From: DAOUBP01 sp034432655
Lineage (GTDB): Bacteria > Chloroflexota > Anaerolineae > CG2-30-64-16
Assembly (NCBI GenBank): GCA_034432655.1
Contig: DAOUBP010000101.1
Coordinates: 1 to 14,839 of the forward strand
Direction of reading: 5' to 3'
Length of the DNA: 14,839 nucleotides
Both the position numbers and the translations under genes were made by a program. This document shows positions 1 to 4,580 of this stretch, in pieces. How positions within the stretch are numbered: position 1 is the stretch's first letter; each line of letters begins with the position of its first letter. Below the pieces are notes generated by a model. It worked only from the letters and a program-made list of their open reading frames with translations. It did no database searches and was not told where the DNA came from.

Positions 1-210
1 GTTGCCGCTTTCGCCTGCGCCAGCTTTGGATTGCGGCATCACGACGCCGCTTGCAAAAGCGGCGCTCAAGCGCCGCAATCCAAACAGAGAGCGCAATGTC
101 GTCGTTTTTTGGATTGCGGCAACACGTTGCCGCTTTCGCCTGCGCCAGCTTTGGATTGCGGCATCACGACGCCGCTTGCAAAAGCGGCGCCCAAGCGCCG
201 CAATCCAAAC
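1..210. repeat. 125-bp-period palindromic repeat block
   Basis: Bases 1-85 and 126-210 are the same 85-bp sequence with one difference (T66 versus C191). Each copy is rich in palindromes. A 13-bp inverted pair, TTTGGATTGCGGC at 25-37 and its complement at 72-84, brackets a smaller hairpin (GCCGCTT/AAGCGGC at 46-63). Between the copies, 116-133 forms an 8-bp perfect stem with a 2-base loop (GCGGCAAC-AC-GTTGCCGC). The block starts at the first base of the window, so it may continue leftward. It lies just downstream of the last gene of the locus, and its hairpins could act as a transcription end or mRNA 3' protector; that role is inference. Bases 211-282, between the block and the CARF gene stop, hold nothing I recognise. 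Confidence 0.9.
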
Positions 211-282
211 TTCTGCCTTCACTCTAGGCCAGATCGCGACTGGCGTCCAGCCGCCCTGTAAAAAGGCCACAAAATCGCAGGT

Positions 283-1482
283 TCAGACCGGCTTGTACGT
301 CGGATCGCGCAGTTCTTTGCGCAGGATCTCGGCCAGCCGGCCGAGCTCCCGGCCCGTCACCGGCACGATGCGCAGCCGCCGCGCCTGCTCCCTGAACTGC
401 TCGTAGGGATCCGGGCTCTGAGGGGATGGCGAGAGGGGGGGAGACTGATGCGTGATGAACAGGCGGGTCACGTAGTTGCCGCCCAGGAGCTGTGCGACGG
501 CCGCCAGCTCGTCCAGGTCCTCCTTCTTCCAGGGGTCGGCGCCGGTCTTGCACGAGGCGATCAGCGGCGTGCCGCCGCGCAGCGCCATGAAGTCCACCTC
601 GCGCTCGGCCGTGCCCGAACGAAACTTCACCCCCTGGCCGGCCGTATCGAACAGGTCGGGCTCCTGGCCGCGCAGCGCCTCGGCCACAGCCAACACATAC
701 TCTTCCAGCCAGTCGCCGTTGAGGAACGTCGCCTCGCCGGCCGCGGGGATGCGACAGGAGGCCGAACCGTCCATGTGCTCGATCAGGTCGGCCACCACGC
801 GCGTTGTGGCCAGGTCGCGCAGCAGGCGCCGCGCTTCCACGTCCAGAGCTTTCATCCGCAGCCGGCCGGCGCGACCTTGCATCAGGCCCGCCGCACGCAA
901 GGCCGCGATCAGTCGGCTGCCGGCCTCGCCGGCCCGGGCCAGGAGCTGCGCCGCGGCCCGCCGCTCGGTTGGAGTCGTTACGTAGTGCGGCTTGCGCCTG
1001 GCGACGACCTGTAGCCCGCAGGTCGCCAGGTAGTCGTCCACTCTGCGGAAGCGGATGCGCAGCGGCTCGCTCTGCTCCGGCCGCGTGAAATCCATGATCT
1101 CCGCGCCCTGCGTGTTGACGTAGAGCACCGGGCAGCCGAGCCGCCGGCCGGCCTCGTAGCCGGCGATGCTCATCGGCAGCGGGCAGCCGGTCAGGCCGAT
1201 CACCGGCGCCAGAGCGGGCTGGTCGGCCAGCAGCGCATCGATCGCGGCCAGCGTCTCACCCAGCCGATAGGGCGCCACCGTCCGGCCGCCCGCCAGCCCT
1301 CCCGGCCCGAGCACATACCCCAGCGCGGCGGCCACCTCGTCCAGCGTCTCCGGCCGGTCGGCCGACCCGATGCACGCCACCCGCGCCGGCCGCAGATGAT
1401 AGGCCAGCATCGTCGCCGGCTGGATCCGATTGCCCAACAACAGAATGAGCAGCGTCTCTTGCTTCGCTCTTGTTGGACTCAT
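283..1482 (-). CDS. Card1/DUF1887-like CARF-PD-(D/E)xK nuclease, degenerate CARF motif
   Basis: A 399-residue protein with the layout of cyclic-oligoadenylate-activated DUF1887 (Card1/Can2-type) nucleases: an N-terminal CARF-like Rossmann domain (about 1-150), a linker/helical region, and a C-terminal PD-(D/E)xK domain (about 250-399). The nuclease signature is intact: WLEEY (E260/E261), then VDF (D297), then ASCK (K312). By family knowledge such proteins nick DNA and/or cut RNA when the Cas10 second messenger binds. The CARF half is odd. Where relatives show a GxNPLPN loop and TGGTKPM, this protein has GNRIQPA (17-23) and TGCPLPM (98-104), so ligand binding may be weakened or lost. It follows cas6 by 34 bp and is the last gene of its unit. 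The start has only a weak GGGGCG-type ribosome site. The family call is firm; its activation by cyclic oligoadenylate is uncertain. Confidence 0.87.
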   Translation of the reverse strand: MSPTRAKQETLLILLLGNRIQPATMLAYHLRPARVACIGSADRPETLDEVAAALGYVLGPGGLAGGRTVAPYRLGETLAAIDALLADQPALAPVIGLTGCPLPMSIAGYEAGRRLGCPVLYVNTQGAEIMDFTRPEQSEPLRIRFRRVDDYLATCGLQVVARRKPHYVTTPTERRAAAQLLARAGEAGSRLIAALRAAGLMQGRAGRLRMKALDVEARRLLRDLATTRVVADLIEHMDGSASCRIPAAGEATFLNGDWLEEYVLAVAEALRGQEPDLFDTAGQGVKFRSGTAEREVDFMALRGGTPLIASCKTGADPWKKEDLDELAAVAQLLGGNYVTRLFITHQSPPLSPSPQSPDPYEQFREQARRLRIVPVTGRELGRLAEILRKELRDPTYKPV

Positions 1483-1516
1483 CGCTTCGCCCCGTGATGG
1501 CTGATTTGCCGATTCG

Positions 1517-2344
1517 CTACACCCGCCGGCACTGCCCCATCCCGGTCGCCGTCTGCACCCCCACGCCGCTGTAGAGCGCGAAATCGGCCAGGATGTTCAG
1601 GCCGGCTAGCGCGTAGCGGTCGTCATCCAGGATCGCATAGGTCACCTGCCCGACCCCGCCGATGCGCAGCGCGGCGTTCTTGGCCGGCACGGGCCGGCTC
1701 TCCAGGCGATAGCGGCTGATGGCCACCCGCTCGTTGGCGAAGCGGCGCAGGTCGGGGTCGAGCGCCAGCGGCGCGAACGCGTTCCAGCGTTCCACCAGGC
1801 TGCCGAAGACCAGCCCGGGCAGCGGCACCGGCACCTGCATCTCCTGCGACTTGAACGCGGTGGGGCTGGCGAACTCCAGCGTGATGGCCCGCGGCAGATG
1901 CTCGCCCCGCTGGAGCGCGGCCGCGGCCAGCGCCTCGTAGCCGGTGCGGCCCGTCCAGGGATCGGCCGCCGGATCGCAGATCACCTCCGCCACCCGGAAC
2001 CTCGCGCCGTGCAACGTCCAGGCCGCGGGCGGCTGGGCGACGAAGCCGGCCCACAGCGCCCGGCTCACCGGCCCGGTCAGCCCGGTCACGCGCACCCGGT
2101 AACGTTCGTCGGGCCGCACGACCACGCTATCGGCCGGCCGCCGCGCGGCAGGGGCCGGGCCGGCCGGCAGCAGCGCAGAGCAGGTCAGCGGCTTCGGCCC
2201 GTTGTTTTCGTGGATCGCCTCGGCCAGCGCGGGGTCCACCTGGCCCAGCCGCGCCAGCGTCTCGGCCTGGGCTGCGCGGCCCAGCTCGGCCGGCAGCGTG
2301 GCCGCCGCGTCGGGGGTGAGGGTGAGGAGGAGGGAGATGAGCAT
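1517..2344 (-). CDS. cas6: Cas6 pre-crRNA endoribonuclease
   Basis: A 275-residue Cas6, the usual length for the family. Cas6 cuts the precursor CRISPR transcript within each repeat to give the crRNA that is loaded into the type III complex. The N-terminal ferredoxin-like fold carries a candidate catalytic histidine (H45, in AIHENNGPKPLT) followed by the KPxTxS strand seen in many Cas6 proteins. The C-terminus ends in the diagnostic glycine-rich loop GVGVQTATGMGQCRRV (260-275). The gene starts 7 bp after the membrane-protein stop, so the two are probably co-transcribed. The ribosome site is poor (CAGGTTG), which suggests translational coupling. A hand count of 1921-1980 gives 78% GC, against 53% for 2461-2520 in the gene just upstream. 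No CRISPR array lies in this window, so its repeat substrate must be elsewhere. Confidence 0.9.
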   Translation of the reverse strand: MLISLLLTLTPDAAATLPAELGRAAQAETLARLGQVDPALAEAIHENNGPKPLTCSALLPAGPAPAARRPADSVVVRPDERYRVRVTGLTGPVSRALWAGFVAQPPAAWTLHGARFRVAEVICDPAADPWTGRTGYEALAAAALQRGEHLPRAITLEFASPTAFKSQEMQVPVPLPGLVFGSLVERWNAFAPLALDPDLRRFANERVAISRYRLESRPVPAKNAALRIGGVGQVTYAILDDDRYALAGLNILADFALYSGVGVQTATGMGQCRRV

Positions 2345-2351
2345 GGAATGA

Positions 2352-2861
2352 TCAACCTGTTTCCGCGCCCTCTCGCCTCTCGGCGGCCGATTCCGCGTCT
2401 CCTTGTTTCGGCAGGTTCAACGCTACGTGTTGTACAAGATCTAGCGAAAGCTGATTGACGGCCTTCAACACGTCTGTGATGGTAACGCCTGGTTGCTTGG
2501 GGTTCTTATCCAGGTCAACGGTAAATACCCGTTTCACATGATCCTCAACCAGCAGGCCGAGCTTTCGACCCTCATCCAGGATGTCGCAGTTGATCCAACC
2601 ATAAGGGCTTGCGACCCCTTTGAGAAAAACTGCAAGCTCCGAGGGCTCGTTCAGTATCTCCTTTGCCTTGTCTACGGAGATGGCGCGATCCACCTTGGTC
2701 TGGCCCGCTTTCAGAACAACCACTCGCCACCTCCCATACCGCCAACGGTCCCACTGTCGGCGCACCAGGTAGGTAAAGGCGATACCGATGACGACTGCCA
2801 GAAAACTAGCCGCCAGATTTTGGGCTATTGCTTTGACCCAGTCGAAGATTTCGTTGGGCAT
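2352..2861 (-). CDS. Small single-pass membrane protein, unknown family
   Basis: A 169-residue protein that I do not recognise. Residues about 12-33 (core FLAVVIGIAFTYLV) form one clear transmembrane helix. It is followed by a strongly basic, aromatic stretch (RRQWDRWRYGRWR, 34-46) that would lie on the cytoplasmic face, so a soluble domain of about 105 residues (46-150) should be cytoplasmic. The tail (152-169) is charged and disordered-looking. The soluble part shows no CARF, HEPN, HD or nuclease motif that I can point to. It sits between csx15 and cas6, with 7 bp to cas6 and a 15-bp-arm palindrome on its upstream side. The start has an AGGAAGG-like ribosome site about 8-9 bases upstream. 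The gene is less GC-rich than cas6, so it may be a recent arrival. Membrane proteins are common type III accessory effectors; that role here is inference. Confidence 0.72.
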   Translation of the reverse strand: MPNEIFDWVKAIAQNLAASFLAVVIGIAFTYLVRRQWDRWRYGRWRVVVLKAGQTKVDRAISVDKAKEILNEPSELAVFLKGVASPYGWINCDILDEGRKLGLLVEDHVKRVFTVDLDKNPKQPGVTITDVLKAVNQLSLDLVQHVALNLPKQGDAESAAERREGAETG

Positions 2862-2876
2862 TTGATGATGCCTTCC

Positions 2877-2911
2877 TACGTGCCAGGCACCTCACCGGTG
2901 CCTGGCACGTA
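2877..2911. repeat. Perfect 15-bp inverted repeat
   Basis: TACGTGCCAGGCACC (2877-2891), a 5-base TCACC loop, and the exact reverse complement (2897-2911). It fills most of the 55-bp gap between the csx15 stop and the membrane-protein start. No T-run follows on the minus strand, so a classic Rho-independent terminator is unlikely. It resembles a dispersed palindromic (REP-like) element, or an mRNA hairpin separating expression of csx15 from the genes below it. Confidence 0.85.
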
Positions 2912-2916
2912 AACAC

Positions 2917-3297
2917 TCAGCGTCGCGTGCGCGCCTGCTCGCGCACGGCCTGCAGGTTGATCACCTCGGCCACCTCGAAACGCGGGGGCAGGCTCTCGGG
3001 CACCGGCCGCAACCGGACAATGGGCGGAAAATAGCCCATGCGGCCGTGCAGCTCGGCCAGCAGCACGGCCGTGATAAAGTTCAACGCGGGCGGCACGACC
3101 AGCAGCGGCAGCGTCTGCCACTCCTCGGCCGTCAGCGGCACCTGCGCCAGCAGCGCCTGCACCTGCGGCACGAACGGCCGGCCCGTGTCGAACTGCGCCG
3201 GCGCCGCGATGACCCGCTCGACCGCCGCGCCGGTGATCGCCTCGAGCTGGGCGAGCTGCGCCGGGGTGAGGGGGTGGGAGAAGTTGAGAAGGATCAT
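2917..3297 (-). CDS. csx15: Csx15-like CRISPR-associated protein (predicted cOA ring nuclease or sponge)
   Basis: A 126-residue protein that I match from memory to Csx15. It opens with MILLNFSHPLT, continues with a helix of the type QLAQLEAITG (about 14-23), and has a conserved middle LAELHGRMGYFPPIVRLRPV (79-98), then FEVAEVINLQ. Csx15 belongs to the small Rossmann-like proteins related to CARF domains that are predicted or shown to bind or degrade cyclic oligoadenylate, so it should switch off the signal made by Cas10. The start codon overlaps the toxin stop by 4 bp (ATGA), so csx15 is translationally coupled to vapC. This is an unusual pairing. It is followed by the palindrome at 2877-2911. 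I am confident it is a CRISPR accessory protein and less certain of the exact biochemical activity in this member. Confidence 0.77.
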   Translation of the reverse strand: MILLNFSHPLTPAQLAQLEAITGAAVERVIAAPAQFDTGRPFVPQVQALLAQVPLTAEEWQTLPLLVVPPALNFITAVLLAELHGRMGYFPPIVRLRPVPESLPPRFEVAEVINLQAVREQARTRR

Positions 3298-3752
3298 TCA
3301 GGTCTGGCTCCTTCCGTCCAACGTTGCCGAAGCCAGGTCAGGCAGGCGCCGGGCGAACCGACCACGCACGGCAAATCACCCGACCTGGGATGGCGCAGGA
3401 GATGTTCCTGATCGTGTGTCACAAGATAATCCGCCCGGCAGGCCAGCACCTCAGCCACGATCCGGGCATCGGGCGCATAATCCACGACCGCAGCAGCGTG
3501 CGCCTGCTGCTCGTCTGTGGCCGCCGGCCCGATTTGCACTTGCGCCCGGTGCAACAGGCCGGCCAGCAGCGGGAGCAGATCAGGCGCCTTGCGCCGAAAC
3601 ACCTCATCGGCCTCCTGTAACACGGTCGGCCCGACCCCAACCTCGATGGCGCCTGCTTCGCCCAGCTTCAAAAGCGCGCGTGCTCCGCCCACAGCCGACA
3701 ACACGGCGGCAAAAAGCGCGCTGGTGTCCAGGAAGATGCGCAGCTCAGGCAT
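3294..3752 (-). CDS. vapC: VapC-type PIN-domain toxin ribonuclease
   Basis: A 152-residue PIN-domain protein. The acidic metal-binding set is visible: D9 in IFLDTSALFA, E47 in LQEADEVF, D95 in APDARIV and D114 in VTHD. VapC-type toxins cut RNA (tRNA or rRNA in studied cases) when their antitoxin is lost. I take the ATG at 3752 and not the in-frame ATG at 3827. The extra 25 residues (MRLSWRGGARRWN...) are Arg/Cys-rich, lie wholly inside the antitoxin gene and match no PIN fold, whereas MPELRIFLDT is a typical PIN start. This start overlaps the antitoxin stop by 8 bp. The 3' end overlaps csx15 by 4 bp, so antitoxin, toxin and a CRISPR signalling gene are read as one coupled unit. Confidence 0.87.
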   Translation of the reverse strand: MPELRIFLDTSALFAAVLSAVGGARALLKLGEAGAIEVGVGPTVLQEADEVFRRKAPDLLPLLAGLLHRAQVQIGPAATDEQQAHAAAVVDYAPDARIVAEVLACRADYLVTHDQEHLLRHPRSGDLPCVVGSPGACLTWLRQRWTEGARPE

Positions 3753-3996
3753 ATTCCGCCCGCACCTCGCGCAGCGTTTGCAGCATGGATTCCAACGTCT
3801 CGCCCCGCCCCGCCAGCTCAGCCGCAATGCGGTCGGCCAGGGCGTCCACCTGCGACGGCCGCGGGCTGAGCACGAATACGCCGTCCAGGTCGAGCAGGGT
3901 CATCTGCTGGCCCGGCTCGATGTTGTGCGCCCGACGCAGCGCCTGCGGCAGGGTCACCAGCCCGCGTTGGGCCACTTGCACGGTGAAGGTTCGCAT
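3745..3996 (-). CDS. vapB: VapB-type antitoxin, AbrB/SpoVT swapped-hairpin fold
   Basis: An 83-residue antitoxin. Residues about 1-45 show the AbrB/MazE-like swapped-hairpin DNA-binding pattern (RTFTVQVAQRGLVTLPQALR, then a short helix, IEPGQQMTLLDLDG and VFVLSP). The remainder is a helical, acidic tail (LADRIAAELAGRGETLES) that would wrap the PIN toxin. It neutralises the toxin and, with it, normally represses its own promoter. A ribosome site AAAGGAAAG lies just upstream, and a palindrome carrying an extended -10 begins 16 bp upstream of the start. It overlaps vapC by 8 bp. It is the first gene of the unit that continues into csx15, the membrane protein, cas6 and the second CARF nuclease. 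Confidence 0.88.
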   Translation of the reverse strand: MRTFTVQVAQRGLVTLPQALRRAHNIEPGQQMTLLDLDGVFVLSPRPSQVDALADRIAAELAGRGETLESMLQTLREVRAEYA

Positions 3997-4011
3997 CTCG
4001 CTCTTTCCTTT

Positions 4012-4046
4012 CTGATAGACTGATGTTCTGATCGTCAGTATATCAG
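4012..4046. promoter_or_regulatory. Candidate VapB operator palindrome
   Basis: An imperfect inverted repeat with 12-bp arms, CTGATAGACTGA (4012-4023) and TCAGTATATCAG (4035-4046), matching at 11 of 12 positions around an 11-bp centre. It lies 16-50 bp upstream of the vapB start and covers the candidate -10. Toxin-antitoxin operons are usually repressed by the antitoxin binding such a site; that this palindrome is the site is inference. Confidence 0.6.
4037..4045 (-). promoter_or_regulatory. Extended -10 promoter for vapBC-csx15 unit
   Basis: The minus strand reads TGATATACT here: an extended -10 (TGnTATACT, 5 of 6 to TATAAT, plus the TG). No good -35 is seen at 16-18 bp, which is tolerable for extended -10 promoters. 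Transcription would begin near 4030, giving a leader of about 33 bases before vapB. The element sits inside one arm of the palindrome at 4012-4046, so a repressor bound there would block RNA polymerase. Confidence 0.5.
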
Positions 4047-4048
4047 AA

Positions 4049-4078
4049 GGTAGGACAACTGCGAGCAGTTGTCCTACC
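4049..4078. repeat. Perfect 14-bp inverted repeat between the two units
   Basis: GGTAGGACAACTGC (4049-4062), a 2-base GA centre, and the exact reverse complement (4065-4078). It lies between the AAA remnant and the vapB promoter. On the minus strand no T-run follows, so it is a weak candidate terminator for the effector operon. It may instead be a dispersed palindromic element or a second protein-binding site beside the vapB promoter. The rest of 3997-4207 holds no gene that I can support. Confidence 0.85.
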
Positions 4079-4207
4079 CGACCGCGCCGGCTGAAGGAAG
4101 CGGCGCGGCCGCCGGATGGACATGGGCTGCTCGCCGACGAGGTGGAGGAGGGTTATCGTTTGACCTCTACTTTTGCTACCATTCTATAGGCCGGTGCAGA
4201 AGTGAAC

Positions 4208-4543
4208 TTAGCCCATTCCTTTTGAGCGGCGTCTATATCGACTAGTTGGCAGATCCCCGAACTCGACGCTGGTGCAACGAAAATGAAACCGGACGATGCT
4301 CTCCTCCTTTCCGGCATGCGTCATCTCCCGAAATCCACCGATGTCAACGCCGTAAGGGGTCGAAAACACGAACACCCGGTCGTCCGGCGGCTGCAGGCTC
4401 TGCCTGAGTAGCAGCAGGGCGCGGATCAACGCGCTCTTGCCGCTGGAGTTGCGACCGAAGAGCAGCGTGATCGGCCGCAACTCCACCCATCCTGTATCCT
4501 CGAAGGCCATGAAGTTTTGCAGGCGAATGGCTTCAATGCTCAC
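4208..4543 (-). pseudogene. AAA ATPase remnant (N-terminal part only)
   Basis: The reading frame from a GTG at 4543 gives only 111 residues: MSIEAIRLQNFMAFEDTGW, then a Walker A GRNSSGKS (30-37), then a helix and strands, then a stop. This is the N-terminus of an SMC/RecF-like AAA ATPase of the OLD/AAA_15 kind, which normally runs several hundred residues to reach Walker B and the signature motifs; those are missing. The GTG start is chosen because AAGGAG lies 7 bases upstream, although the frame is open much further. After about 4253 (a GGGG run) the frame becomes poor (RYRRRSKGMG), while a neighbouring frame reads a protein-like stretch (VDIDAAQKEWAKF...MVAKVEVKR) to a stop at 4153. A frameshift plus deletion is therefore likely. 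It starts 37 bp after the large RAMP gene. It is probably non-functional. Confidence 0.75.
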
Positions 4544-4550
4544 CGACAGT

Positions 4551-4556
4551 CTCCTT
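4551..4556 (-). promoter_or_regulatory. Ribosome binding site deciding the GTG start of the AAA remnant
   Basis: The minus strand reads AAGGAG, then 7 bases, then GTG at 4543. It is the only convincing site in this reading frame, and it places the start exactly at the conserved SMC-like opening MSIEAIRLQNF. Confidence 0.6.
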
Positions 4557-4580
4557 GTCTTCTCGTTCCTGGCCGTTGTC

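Noticed and set aside
1..210. Possible CRISPR array
   Set aside because: The period is 125 bp, the repeated unit is 85 bp with nested palindromes, and the 40-bp insert itself shares the repeat arm. This does not fit repeats of 24-40 bp with unique spacers.
3753..3827. Longer N-terminus for the PIN toxin (ATG at 3827)
   Set aside because: The extra 25 residues are Arg/Cys-rich and lie wholly within vapB. The ATG at 3752 starts a standard PIN domain.
3038..4015. Long plus-strand open frame of 325 codons
   Set aside because: It lies antisense to csx15, vapC and vapB, all with clear motifs and overlapping starts and stops. The translation is Arg/Ser/Pro-rich shadow sequence.
4160..4188. Plus-strand promoter (TTGACC, 17 bp, TCTATA)
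   Set aside because: The -10 is poor (3 of 6) and it would drive only antisense RNA into the ATPase remnant; no plus-strand gene follows.
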